The notes: generated by a model not told the origin, from the letters alone. DNA of 64,000 nt from Chimaeribacter californicus (GCF_002858675.1 NZ_PJZF01000010.1:99057-163056), one strand, 5' to 3'; counted from the first letter of the stretch, positions 9,388-17,521 are shown. Translations and numbers: made by a program.

Positions 9388-9447
9388 GCTAAGATACGGA
9401 ACCCGAGTCACTGGCGAAATTCGCATTTTGAGATAGAGATCAAACTT

Positions 9448-9966
9448 ATGGCAGGACATAGCATTATCCTGATGGGCGTTTCAGGCAGCGGTAAGACCAC
9501 CGTCGGCGCCCGCGTTGCCGGCCTCATCAAGGCCAAATTCATCGATGGCGACGATCTGCACCCGCGCGCCAACATCGACAAAATGGGCAGCGGCACGCCG
9601 CTGAATGATGAGGACCGCGCGCCCTGGCTGGTTCGCCTGAGCGATGCCGCCTACAGCCTGGCCCATAAAAATGAGAACGGCATTATCGTCTGCTCCGCCC
9701 TGAAGCGCCGCTACCGCGATGCGCTGCGCGAAGGCAATGACAAGATGGTGTTTCTCTATCTCAAAGGCAGCTATGACGTCATTCTGCAACGCATGAAGGC
9801 GCGCAGCGGCCACTTTATGCCGACCGACCTGCTGAAAACGCAGTTCGCTGCGCTGGAAGAGCCGGGCGCGGATGAGAAAGATGTGCTGTTTGTGGATATC
9901 GACGGGGCGGATATTGAGGAAGTGGTGCGCCGCTGCGTTGAGGCGCTGAAAGATTACCAGCGTTAA
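9448..9966 (+). CDS. gntK: Gluconokinase
   Basis: 172 residues. Phosphorylates D-gluconate to 6-phosphogluconate with ATP, feeding the Entner-Doudoroff and pentose phosphate pathways. P-loop GVSGSGKT at residues 10-17, followed by FIDGDDLHP and DEDRAPWL-type substrate-binding stretches of thermoresistant gluconokinase. ATG at 9448; the region before it has no strong Shine-Dalgarno sequence. Divergent from gntT and convergent with gntR, unlike E. coli where gntR, gntK and gntU run the same way. Confidence 0.95.
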   Translation: MAGHSIILMGVSGSGKTTVGARVAGLIKAKFIDGDDLHPRANIDKMGSGTPLNDEDRAPWLVRLSDAAYSLAHKNENGIIVCSALKRRYRDALREGNDKMVFLYLKGSYDVILQRMKARSGHFMPTDLLKTQFAALEEPGADEKDVLFVDIDGADIEEVVRRCVEALKDYQR

Positions 9967-10003
9967 TACACCGATCAGCGCTGGCCCGCCCCCGCCGGGC
10001 GGG

Positions 10004-10999
10004 TCAGATGCTGCCGCCCGGTGAGAGCGTAAAGCCGACGTCGATCATCCGCGGCGTCACGCTTTCACCGCGCAAGCGCGCCAGCAAACGTTCTGCCCCG
10101 ATCTGCCCCATCTTCTCACGCGGCGTCAGCACGCTGGCCAGCCGCGGCTCCATTGACTGGCCGATGTCATGGCCGTGGAACCCCGCCACCGCCATATCCT
10201 GCGGGATGCGCAACCCCTGCCGCTGGCACTCAAACACCGCGCCGACCGCCAGATCGTCATTGGTACAGAAGATGCTGTCGATGTCCGGGTACTGCTGCTG
10301 TGCCTGGCGCAACAGCTCGCCACCGGCCGAGTAAGATGACGAACGCGACGTCATCACGCTGGCGGGCTGTAACCCCGACTCACGCATCGCCTGCTCATAG
10401 CCCTGGAATTTGATCAGCGTCCGCTCATCCTGCCGCGCACCGAAATAGACCACGTGACGGTGGCCGCGGGCGATGATCTGCTGCGTCATCTGGCGCGCCG
10501 CCTCAAAGTTATTGAACCCCACCGCCAGATCCAGACAGGGCGACACGCAATCCATCAGCTCGACCACCGGAATGCCCGCCACCTCAATCATCTTCAGCGT
10601 GCGTGGCGTGTGCTGGCGCTCCGAGAGGATCAGCCCGTCGATATTGTAAGAGAGCAGCGAGGTCAGCCGCTGTTCTTCACGCTGCTGATGGTAACCGTAG
10701 TGCGCCAGCATGGTCTGGTAGCCGTGCGCATCCGTTACGCTCTCAATCCCGCGCAACACTTCGGCAAACACCTGGTTGGTCAGGGAGGGCAGTAACACGC
10801 CGATGGCGCGGCTTTTGGCGTTGGAGAGAATATCCGGCGCGCGGTTGGGAATGTAGCCCAGCTCATCCAGCGCGGCCGAGATTTTTGCCTGTAATACCTC
10901 AGAAACCTGTTCCGGGTTACGCAGGAAACGGCTCACCGTCATTTTGGTGACGCCGACGCGGTCGGCAACATCCTGAAGCACTGGCCTTTTTTTCTTCAT
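10004..10999 (-). CDS. gntR: Gluconate operon repressor GntR (LacI family)
   Basis: 331 residues from ATG 10999, as in E. coli; a TTG two codons upstream is unlikely. N-terminal LacI-type helix-turn-helix (VLQDVADRVGVTKMTVSRFL, residues 7-26) and a periplasmic-binding-protein-like effector domain. Near identity to E. coli GntR in the DNA-binding head (RPVLQDVADRVGVTKMTVSR) and the C terminus (GFTLSPGGSI) supports the same operator, matching the palindrome at 9358-9387. Stop lies 37 bases from the convergent gntK stop. Confidence 0.95.
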   Translation of the reverse strand: MKKKRPVLQDVADRVGVTKMTVSRFLRNPEQVSEVLQAKISAALDELGYIPNRAPDILSNAKSRAIGVLLPSLTNQVFAEVLRGIESVTDAHGYQTMLAHYGYHQQREEQRLTSLLSYNIDGLILSERQHTPRTLKMIEVAGIPVVELMDCVSPCLDLAVGFNNFEAARQMTQQIIARGHRHVVYFGARQDERTLIKFQGYEQAMRESGLQPASVMTSRSSSYSAGGELLRQAQQQYPDIDSIFCTNDDLAVGAVFECQRQGLRIPQDMAVAGFHGHDIGQSMEPRLASVLTPREKMGQIGAERLLARLRGESVTPRMIDVGFTLSPGGSI

Positions 11000-11040
11000 T
11001 ATCAACGCGCTAAGAAAGGGTGAGCGGGGCGTTAGTGTAG

Positions 11041-11077
11041 CAAAAAAAATGCCCCGGTGATATTGCGCGCCGGGCGC
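11041..11077 (-). terminator. Terminator after the beta-glucoside PTS operon
   Basis: An interrupted stem between GCCCCGG (11052 region) and CCGGGC (11071 region) is followed on the minus strand by eight T (11041-11048). It lies directly beyond the LacI-family gene stop codon. Confidence 0.6.
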
Positions 11078-11998
11078 TCAGGGGGTGATCAACCGGCCGC
11101 GTAGCGGGCCGCTGTTGCCGCCACCGGCCAGCCGCTCCACCACCTGCCGCGCCAGGGTGTCCAGCGAATAGGTAATGGCGGGCAGCGGTTCGGCACCGGG
11201 CAGCGTTTGCGAACCGTCGAGGCTGAACACCATCATCTGTTGCGGCACCGTGCGTTGCAGCGCGGCCAGCGCGGCTATCGCCTCACGCCCCTGATGGTCG
11301 TCCGTGACCAGCAGCGCATTGCAGCCCGGATCCTGTCTGAGCAGCGTCGCCAGCGCTGCCGCCACCGGTTCGCCCGCTGTCAATAACCGCTGGCGATGGT
11401 AAGGGATCAGGTGGCTTTCCAGCGCCTGCCGGTAGCCGAGCAGGGTGTTTTCGGCGGCGTCCCCCGCCGGGTAGTTGAGCAGGGCAATGTTGCGCCGCCC
11501 CTGCGCCACCAGGTAGCGGGTGGCAGTTTCAGCGGCGAAGCGGTGGTCCACGCCGATGCTGTTGGCCGCAGCCGGGGCCAGGCAATCAAGCAGCAGCACG
11601 CTTTCCGGCAGCGGCGGCAGCGTGAAGCGTGCGCCGGTCACCACCATCGCATCACACAGCCCGCGCCCCAGTTCACGCACCGCGTGGGCTACGCCCTCGG
11701 GATCATTGGCGAACCGCAACAGCAGGTGTTTGTTATGGCGGCGCAACTGCCCCTCCAGCGCGTAGAGGTAGCCGGTGCCCTGCTGCATATGCTCCGTGGC
11801 ACAAATGACCCCGACGCAACCGGTAGACTGGCTGGTGAGTGACTGGGCAATCGCGTTCGGCTGGTAGCCGAGGATCTCGACGGCCCGTAATACCGCCTCG
11901 CGGCTCTCCTGCCGCACGCCCCGGCTGCCGCTCAGCACCCGGGACACCGTGGCCTTTGAAACCTGCGCCAGCCGTGACACATCATTGATATTGGCCAT
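11078..11998 (-). CDS. LacI-family repressor of the beta-glucoside PTS operon
   Basis: 306 residues, slightly short for the family. Helix-turn-helix at residues 3-25 (NINDVSRLAQVSKATVSRVL) and hinge SREAVLRAVEILGYQPN; the sensor domain contains GVDHRFAAETATRYL and ALLVTDDHQGREAIA. It resembles AscG-type regulators but is not close enough to name. Last gene of the IIC-glucosidase-IIA-regulator series, 51 bases after IIA, so probably autoregulated. Two LacI-type palindromes upstream of the IIC gene are the likely operators. Confidence 0.85.
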   Translation of the reverse strand: MANINDVSRLAQVSKATVSRVLSGSRGVRQESREAVLRAVEILGYQPNAIAQSLTSQSTGCVGVICATEHMQQGTGYLYALEGQLRRHNKHLLLRFANDPEGVAHAVRELGRGLCDAMVVTGARFTLPPLPESVLLLDCLAPAAANSIGVDHRFAAETATRYLVAQGRRNIALLNYPAGDAAENTLLGYRQALESHLIPYHRQRLLTAGEPVAAALATLLRQDPGCNALLVTDDHQGREAIAALAALQRTVPQQMMVFSLDGSQTLPGAEPLPAITYSLDTLARQVVERLAGGGNSGPLRGRLITP

Positions 11999-12049
11999 AG
12001 CCTGTTCCCCTTTGCGGCCCCCTGACGCGGGCCGCGCCCGCGCCGGAGG

Positions 12050-12352
12050 TCAGCGCTGATAAAGCCTGACCATCTCTTCGATCAGTTCGCGCGCCAGAAT
12101 AGCATTCATCAGGTGATCCTGCGCATGCACCATAATCAGCGTCATCGGCGTTTTACCCTCCCCCGCATCCTCTTCGATCAGCTGGGTCTGCACCCGGTGC
12201 GCGGCATGGGCATAGGTGTCGGCCTCTTTCAGCAGCGCCTGCGCCTGCTCAAAATTGCCCTCGCGCGCGGCGTACAGCGCCTCGAAACAGAGGCTGCGCG
12301 TCTGCCCGGCGTTGACGATGATTTCCATGACGGTGGTTTCCAGATCTCTCAT
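12050..12352 (-). CDS. PTS lactose/cellobiose-type IIA protein
   Basis: 100 residues, all-helical PTS IIA of the lactose/N,N'-diacetylchitobiose/cellobiose class (ChbA/LacF-like). Accepts phosphate from HPr and passes it to a IIB protein. The conserved MVHAQDHLM stretch carries the phosphorylated histidine (His76). Start codon overlaps the stop of the glucosidase gene (ATGA), showing translational coupling. There is no IIB gene in this operon. Confidence 0.93.
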   Translation of the reverse strand: MRDLETTVMEIIVNAGQTRSLCFEALYAAREGNFEQAQALLKEADTYAHAAHRVQTQLIEEDAGEGKTPMTLIMVHAQDHLMNAILARELIEEMVRLYQR

Positions 12353-13803
12353 GATGCCTCTCCCTTAGATGTGTTGTCGTTGGCGGTAAACCCATTGTCG
12401 TTCGTGGTAAACCCATTATCAGCGGCGGTGGCAGCAAACCATTCCCCGCTCTTTTTCACGGTGCGCTGCTGGCTGGCCAGGTCAAGCTGCACCAGGCCGT
12501 AGCGGTTTTTGTATGCGTTGCACCAGGACCAGTTATCGATAAACGTCCACATGTGGTAGCCAAGGCAGCGGCTGCCCTCCTGAATACCGCGATGCAGCCA
12601 GATCAGGTGCTCGCGCACGAATTCAATCCGGTAGTCATCCTGAATCTGCCCCTGTTGCAGGAAGCGCTGCTCGTTCTCCACCCCCATGCCGTTTTCAGAG
12701 ATAAAACAGCGCGGGTTGCCGTAGTTTTCCCGCAGGTTGGTCAGGATGTCATAAATGCCCGGTTCGTAGATTTCCCAGCCACGGTACAGGTTCATCTTGC
12801 GCCCCGGCATCTCGTAGCTCTCAAAGAACCACTCCGGCATAAACGGGCTGTCCGGGTTGACCAGGCTGTCACGGCATTTAATGCGGCGCGGCTGGTAGTA
12901 GTTGATACCGAGCAGATCCACCACGCCTTCGGCCAGCAGCTCGCGGTCACCGTCGCGGCATGCCGGTAACTGGCCATGCTCTTTCAGCAGCGCCACCAGA
13001 TCGTCCGGGTAGTGGCCGCGCAGCGCCGGGTCGAGGAAGCTACGGTTGAAGATCAGATCGGCAATATGCGCCGCCTTCACGTCCGCCGGGTTTTGTGAAC
13101 GCGGGTAGGAGGGCGTCAGGTTGAGGATGATGCCGATTTGCGTGTCCGGATGGGCCTGCGGCTGTTGCTGCCAATGGCGGAAGCGGCGCACCGCCTCCGC
13201 ATGGGCCAGCATGGTGTGGTAAGCGACGGTGGCGGCACGTTTGAAATCCACCACGTTCGGGTAGTGGAAGTCATAGAGGTAACCGCCCTCAACCGGCACC
13301 ACCGGCTCATTAAAGGTAAACCAGTGCGCCACGCGGTCACCGAACAGCGCAAAACAGGTGTCGGCGTAGTCGGCGTAGGCGGCCACCACTTCCCGGCTCT
13401 CCCAGCCGCCCTCCTCCTGCATGCACATCGGCATGTCGAAGTGGAACAGGTTGATAAACGGCGTGATGCCCTGCGCCAGCAGCTCATCAATCACCTGGTT
13501 ATAGAACGCCACCGCCTGCGGGTTAGGCTCGCCGCGCCCGTTCGGCAGCAGCCGTGCCCAGGAGATCGAGGTGCGGAAACTGTTATGCCCGGTGCGCTTT
13601 AACAGCGCGATGTCCCCACGCCAGTGCTGGTAGAAGGTTGAAGTATTCTGCGGGCCGACCTGTTGGTGAAAACGCCCCGGCTGCTCGCGGAACCAGCGAT
13701 CCCAGATGGTTTCGCTTTTGCCGAAGTTCAGGCTGTCGCCCTCGGTTTGCGGTGCCGAGCTGGCGCTGCCCCACCAAAAATTATCCGGAAACTGATAGTG
13801 CAT
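12349..13803 (-). CDS. 6-phospho-beta-glucosidase, glycoside hydrolase family 1
   Basis: 484 residues from ATG 13803, behind GAGGGA; a GTG at 13815 precedes that site. Hydrolyses phosphorylated beta-glucosides delivered by the PTS. GH1 acid/base Glu166 in FTFNEPVV and nucleophile Glu370 in CFISENGMG are both present, with the N-terminal FPDNFWWGSASSAPQTEG motif. The C terminus carries an added repeated tail (two DNGFT-ND units, residues 462-477) encoded by a short duplication at 12377-12426. Lies 37 bases downstream of the IIC gene and overlaps the IIA gene by four bases. Confidence 0.95.
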   Translation of the reverse strand: MHYQFPDNFWWGSASSAPQTEGDSLNFGKSETIWDRWFREQPGRFHQQVGPQNTSTFYQHWRGDIALLKRTGHNSFRTSISWARLLPNGRGEPNPQAVAFYNQVIDELLAQGITPFINLFHFDMPMCMQEEGGWESREVVAAYADYADTCFALFGDRVAHWFTFNEPVVPVEGGYLYDFHYPNVVDFKRAATVAYHTMLAHAEAVRRFRHWQQQPQAHPDTQIGIILNLTPSYPRSQNPADVKAAHIADLIFNRSFLDPALRGHYPDDLVALLKEHGQLPACRDGDRELLAEGVVDLLGINYYQPRRIKCRDSLVNPDSPFMPEWFFESYEMPGRKMNLYRGWEIYEPGIYDILTNLRENYGNPRCFISENGMGVENEQRFLQQGQIQDDYRIEFVREHLIWLHRGIQEGSRCLGYHMWTFIDNWSWCNAYKNRYGLVQLDLASQQRTVKKSGEWFAATAADNGFTTNDNGFTANDNTSKGEAS

Positions 13804-13840
13804 GTTGTCCCTCACGTTACGTTAACGGCAAAAGCCGGAA

Positions 13841-15163
13841 TCATTGGCTGACCGCGACACCGGCGCGTTCCTGTTGGGCGTTTTCCTGCTCCTGACGCAA
13901 CAGGGTGCGCTCGTAGGCTTTCAGGAACGGGTAGTACATCACGGCGGAAAGCACCATGCAGAACAGGCACATAATCACCGGGCTGAAGGCCCAGTTGGCC
14001 GCCCAGGAGGCACCGATCGGCGCCGGGGTGGTCCATGGCGTCAGCGACACCACCTGCGCCACCCAGCCGAGTTTGGTGGCGATGTAGGCGAAGGTGGCGT
14101 TCAGCATCGGCACCAGGATGAACGGCAGGAACAGCACCGGGTTCATGATAATCGGCGTGCCGAACAGGATCGGTTCGTTGATGTTGAAGAAGCTCGGCAC
14201 CACGCCCATTTTGCCGATGGTGCGCAGGTGCACCGCCCGGCTGCGCAGCAGCAGGAACGCCAGCGGCAGGGTAGAGCCGACGCCGCCAATCAGCAGGTAG
14301 TGGTCCCAGAAGCCCTGCAGATAGATGTGCGGCAGTGCGCCGCCGGCGGAGAGCGCGCTCTGGTTCAGCGCCAGGTTGGTCATCCAGAACGGGTTCATGA
14401 TGCCGGTGACAATCAGCGCGCCATGGATACCGGCAAACCACAGGATCTGGCAGATCAGCACCGAAATCAGAATCGCCGGCAGGGAGTCTGATGCAGACAC
14501 CAGCGGGGCCAAGAGGTGCATAATTGCTTCCGGGATGATCATGCCGGTGGTGGATTCGATCAGCAGGTTAAGCGGGTGCAGCGTGGCGACGATCACGATC
14601 ACCGGGATCAAGATCTCAAACGATCGGGCCACGCCGGTCGGCACCTCTTTCGGCAGGCGGATGGTGATGTTGCGTCGCTTCAGGAAGTGGTAAACCTCGG
14701 TGCAGTAGATGCCGGTCAGGATGGCGGTAAAAATGCCCTGGCCGGAGAAGTATTGCGTGGAAATGTGGCCGTCATGGTAGGGCGCGGCCACCAGCAAAAA
14801 GCCGCTGAGCGCCAGCAGCCCGGTCATGATCGGGTCGAGCTGGTACTGTTTGCCGAGGCTGGAGCCGATGCCGACGGCGATAAAGAAGGTCATCACCCCC
14901 ATGCTGAGGTTAAACGGCAGCATCAGCTGTTCGCGGTAGCGCAGCGAGAAGTCCAGCCAGGCGCGGGCGAAGCCGAGCGTGGTGTCGGCGGCAAACGGCG
15001 GGAAGATAAACACCAGCATAAACGAGCCGATGATCATAAACGGCAGCGCCGAGGTGAAGCCGTCGCGGATGGCGATAATGTATTTTTGCTGACCCAGTGC
15101 ACCGGCCAGGGGGGTAATTTTTTGCTCAATTACCTCCACCATCGCCTGATATAAGCTGCTCAT
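13841..15163 (-). CDS. PTS lactose/cellobiose-type IIC permease
   Basis: 440 residues from ATG 15163, behind GGGGTAGGG. Integral inner membrane sugar channel of the ChbC/CelB type: start region QKYIIAIRDGFTSALPFMI, many hydrophobic segments, and the active-site-containing FNINEPILFGTPIIMNP motif. The protein ends soon after the last membrane segment, with no fused IIB domain. First gene of the operon; substrate is inferred to be a beta-glucoside from the downstream GH1 enzyme. Confidence 0.94.
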   Translation of the reverse strand: MSSLYQAMVEVIEQKITPLAGALGQQKYIIAIRDGFTSALPFMIIGSFMLVFIFPPFAADTTLGFARAWLDFSLRYREQLMLPFNLSMGVMTFFIAVGIGSSLGKQYQLDPIMTGLLALSGFLLVAAPYHDGHISTQYFSGQGIFTAILTGIYCTEVYHFLKRRNITIRLPKEVPTGVARSFEILIPVIVIVATLHPLNLLIESTTGMIIPEAIMHLLAPLVSASDSLPAILISVLICQILWFAGIHGALIVTGIMNPFWMTNLALNQSALSAGGALPHIYLQGFWDHYLLIGGVGSTLPLAFLLLRSRAVHLRTIGKMGVVPSFFNINEPILFGTPIIMNPVLFLPFILVPMLNATFAYIATKLGWVAQVVSLTPWTTPAPIGASWAANWAFSPVIMCLFCMVLSAVMYYPFLKAYERTLLRQEQENAQQERAGVAVSQ

Positions 15164-15271
15164 AACCCTACCCCGTTCAATCGTCCAAAAAGAAGAATCG
15201 GGCATGTTACCGCTATGCTGCATGCCATATTCCAGCCACGGCCTCTGGGCCGGGTTCTATTTGAAACAGAC

Positions 15272-15289
15272 ATGGAAACCGGTTTCCAT
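15272..15289. promoter_or_regulatory. LacI-family operator, site 1
   Basis: ATGGAAACCGGTTTCCAT is a perfect 18-base palindrome with the central CG typical of LacI-family operators. It lies 109 bases upstream of the IIC start codon. Confidence 0.75.
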
Positions 15290-15303
15290 CATCACACCGG
15301 GAA

Positions 15304-15321
15304 TTTGGGAGCGCTTTCAAA
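15304..15321. promoter_or_regulatory. LacI-family operator, site 2
   Basis: TTTGGGAGCGCTTTCAAA is an imperfect palindrome (two mismatched pairs) centred on AGCGCT, 32 bases centre-to-centre from site 1, about three helical turns. Confidence 0.6.
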
Positions 15322-15460
15322 CTTCTGCTAAATACCCTATTACCATTGTGAAGTGCTTCACGGATTGCGCTGAAAATTCAGCCAGGCCACGGGCAGCAGG
15401 CTAACGGCAGGGCAACATGCGCGCCGGTCAGCGCGCAAAGGGAGGCAGATGCCGGGGGCA

Positions 15461-15631
15461 TCAGTACTTCATCAACACCACCAGATAGATCCCACAGATA
15501 ATCACCGTCACGGCGACGGACACAATCATCGCGATCCGGCTGTCGGAGTTTTGCTTATTTTTCCAGTTCACAATGCAGCCGCCGGTAATCAGGCTACAGA
15601 CCCAGCTCATTACGGCAAATGTCATCAACAT
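15461..15631 (-). CDS. Small two-helix membrane protein, 56 residues
   Basis: ATG at 15631 is preceded by a near-perfect ribosome site AAGGAGAT seven bases upstream; the frame ends TGA at 15461. The product is 56 residues with two hydrophobic helices (about residues 3-21 and 33-53) separated by a short charged loop (NWKNKQNSDSR), and a short MKY tail. I do not recognise the family. It stands alone between the PTS operon promoter and yhhW. The strong ribosome site and membrane-like composition argue it is translated. Confidence 0.7.
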   Translation of the reverse strand: MLMTFAVMSWVCSLITGGCIVNWKNKQNSDSRIAMIVSVAVTVIICGIYLVVLMKY

Positions 15632-15775
15632 AAACGCTTATCTCCTTATTGTCGTTCTCGCCAGTCAGTAATGGTAACCCTGTCATAGTCTTAGTTTAGT
15701 CGGCTCTTAGCATTCTGTGCGGCGGCACAACGATTAAGTCAGCTCACCCGTCCCGGGCACCTCTCTTTAAGGCAA

Positions 15776-15806
15776 TAAAAAAGGGCGATGCCTACGCATC
15801 GCCCTT
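15776..15806 (-). terminator. Terminator of yhhW
   Basis: Nine-base stem GGGCGATGC (15783-15791) and GCATCGCCC (15796-15804), with an A-rich stretch at 15774-15782 giving a T run on the minus strand. It lies 30 bases past the yhhW stop. Confidence 0.85.
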
Positions 15807-15835
15807 CCCCTCTTACCGCTGGTGAGCCGCGTGGT

Positions 15836-16531
15836 TTACACCGGCGGCAGGTCAAACAGCAGCACTTCACTCTCTTCTGTGGCGCGGATGTCGAGATCCT
15901 GTTCATCCCAGACGGCGAACGCGTCACTTTTCCCGGCCGGCTGGCCGTTGACCGTCACCGCACCGCGCACCACCTGAATCCAGATGCGGCGGCCGTTTTC
16001 GATTGCGTAGCGGTTTTGCTCATCCTGTTTCAGTGCCCAGCGCCACAGCGTCATGTCCTGGAACACTTTCAGCGAGCCGTCACGCGCATCCGGCGACAGC
16101 ACCAGCTGGCGGCCCTGCGGGGCGTCAAACATCCGCTGCTCATAGCGCGGCGGCAGGCCCTGGGTGTCCGGAATGATCCAGATCTGGTAGAGGTGCAGCG
16201 GCGCATCGTCGCGGCCGTTGTACTCCGAGTGTTTCACCCCGGTACCGGCGCTCATAATCTGGAACTCACCCGCGTGGATCTGCTCTTTGTTGCCCATGCT
16301 GTCCTGATGCTCCACAGTGCCGGAGAGCACGTAGGTCAGGATTTCCATGTCTTTATGCGGGTGGGCACCAAACCCCTGCCCGGCATCGATCACATCTTCA
16401 TTAATCACCCGCAGGGCGGAGAAGCCCATAAAGCTGGGATCGTGATAATTCGCGAATGAGAAGGTGTGCCAGCTCTCCAGCCAACCGTGATTGGCATGCC
16501 CGCGATCTTGTGCTTTGCGTAAGTAGATCAT
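15836..16531 (-). CDS. yhhW: Pirin-family protein YhhW (quercetinase-like)
   Basis: 231 residues from ATG 16531, the length of E. coli YhhW, with GAGGAG placed eight bases upstream. Bicupin pirin family; E. coli YhhW has quercetin 2,3-dioxygenase activity in vitro, physiological role unclear. The N-terminal cupin shows the metal ligands in GFGAHPHKDMEILTYV and the Glu/His in SAGTGVKHSEYN. Highly similar to E. coli throughout, ending LLFDLPPV. yhhX, its E. coli neighbour, is not present; ryhB follows directly upstream. Confidence 0.95.
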   Translation of the reverse strand: MIYLRKAQDRGHANHGWLESWHTFSFANYHDPSFMGFSALRVINEDVIDAGQGFGAHPHKDMEILTYVLSGTVEHQDSMGNKEQIHAGEFQIMSAGTGVKHSEYNGRDDAPLHLYQIWIIPDTQGLPPRYEQRMFDAPQGRQLVLSPDARDGSLKVFQDMTLWRWALKQDEQNRYAIENGRRIWIQVVRGAVTVNGQPAGKSDAFAVWDEQDLDIRATEESEVLLFDLPPV

Positions 16532-16675
16532 GTTCAATTCTCCTCAATGTTTTCACTTAGTCTAGCGACGGGCGGGGAATATGAAAGCGCAAAAACTTAA
16601 CGCCTCTGGTCAAAAAAAGTGAATGACTTGGCGCGATTTGCGCAGGGAAATTGGGCGAAAGGAGAGGGGGCAGGC

Positions 16676-16786
16676 AAAAAAAAAGCCAGCACCCGAGCTG
16701 GCTTAAAATAATACTGGAAGCAATGTGAGCAATGTCGTGCCTTCGCAGGGAAACCTCAGCATGTCAGTGCGGTCTCCCCGGAACGC
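16676..16786 (-). ncRNA. ryhB: RyhB iron-responsive small RNA
   Basis: A 32-base stretch (16709-16740, minus strand) is identical to the conserved pairing core of E. coli RyhB (contains GACATTGCTCACATTGC). It is followed by the terminator stem AAGCCAGC (16697-16704 on the other strand) with loop and nine T (16676-16684). A 5' stem forms between 16771-16778 and 16748-16755. Promoter TTTACA (16817-16822) and TTATTA (16794-16799), spacing 17, predicts a start near 16786 and a length near 111 nt, longer than the about 90 nt of E. coli. RyhB pairs with mRNAs of iron-using proteins with Hfq. Its place next to yhhY is conserved. Confidence 0.95.
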
Positions 16787-16790
16787 ATGA

Positions 16791-16811
16791 CAATAATAAT
16801 CATTATCATTC
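16791..16811. promoter_or_regulatory. Fur box over the ryhB promoter
   Basis: On the minus strand GAATGATAATGATTATTATT is close to the 19-base Fur consensus of three ATAAT-like hexamers. It covers the -10 hexamer of ryhB, the expected place for iron-dependent repression. Confidence 0.9.
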
Positions 16812-16911
16812 GTATCTGTAAAGCTCTTTTTTGCGCAAATTTTGCCTTGACCCGGAAAATAAAGCCGATAATTTAAAGGGTTATTGCCACGCACCCAACA
16901 AGGAGCCTGTT

Positions 16912-17421
16912 ATGGAGATCACCATCCGCCACGCCATCCCGGAAGATGCCGCTGCCCTGCACCGCCTTTACAGCGAACCGCCGCTGTATCGTGATACGTT
17001 GCAACTTCCCTATGCACCGGTTGCCCGCTGGGAAGAGCGCCTGAAAAACCCTGCCCCGGATACCTGCAACCTGGTCGCGCTGCTGGACGGCACCCTCGCC
17101 GGGCAACTGATGCTGAGCCATAACCCGACGCCGCGCCGCCGCCATGTGGCGACATTCGGCATGGGCGTGTCGGCGGAGTATCAGGGGCATGGCGTCGGCA
17201 GTAAGTTGCTGGGTGCAGCGGTCGATCTCTGCGATAACTGGCTCGGCGTCCGGCGCATGGAGCTGACGGTCTACACTGACAACCACGCGGCGCTGGCGCT
17301 TTACCGTAAGTTTGGCTTTGAAATTGAAGGCACCAGCCCGCAATTTGCCATGCGCGATGGCGTGCTGGTAGACGCGCACCATATGGGCAGGCTGAAAAGC
17401 AACATGTCCTCACCTTTATGA
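16912..17421 (+). CDS. yhhY: GNAT-family N-acetyltransferase YhhY
   Basis: 169 residues from ATG 16912, behind AAGGAG; an upstream in-frame start at 16831 would run through the ryhB regulatory region. A GNAT acetyltransferase using acetyl-CoA; E. coli YhhY acetylates certain amino acids. The acetyl-CoA pyrophosphate loop appears as QGHGVGSKLL and the following CDNWLGVRRMELTVYTDN stretch matches E. coli YhhY (CDNWLRVDRIELTVFVDN). Conserved position beside ryhB. Confidence 0.9.
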   Translation: MEITIRHAIPEDAAALHRLYSEPPLYRDTLQLPYAPVARWEERLKNPAPDTCNLVALLDGTLAGQLMLSHNPTPRRRHVATFGMGVSAEYQGHGVGSKLLGAAVDLCDNWLGVRRMELTVYTDNHAALALYRKFGFEIEGTSPQFAMRDGVLVDAHHMGRLKSNMSSPL

Positions 17422-17460
17422 ATTATGCCGCCATGATGGGCAATTTTCGCAGTAGAATGC

Positions 17461-17492
17461 AAAAAGCCCCCCGTTAACGGGGTGGCTTTTTT
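17461..17492. terminator. Bidirectional terminator between yhhY and iolE
   Basis: AAAAAGCC...GGCTTTTTT encloses the inner stem CCCCGTTAACGGGG (17467-17482 area). A and T runs on either side allow termination of yhhY (plus) and of iolE (minus). Confidence 0.8.
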
Positions 17493-17521
17493 AATGCACA
17501 TCTTTTGCCTGCCGGCCCGCC

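Larger units (their letters stand above)
15164..15460. other. Promoter region of the PTS operon
   Basis: About 300 bases between the IIC gene and the small gene at 15461-15631. It contains two LacI-type palindromes (listed separately); no further coding sequence is credible. Confidence 0.6.
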
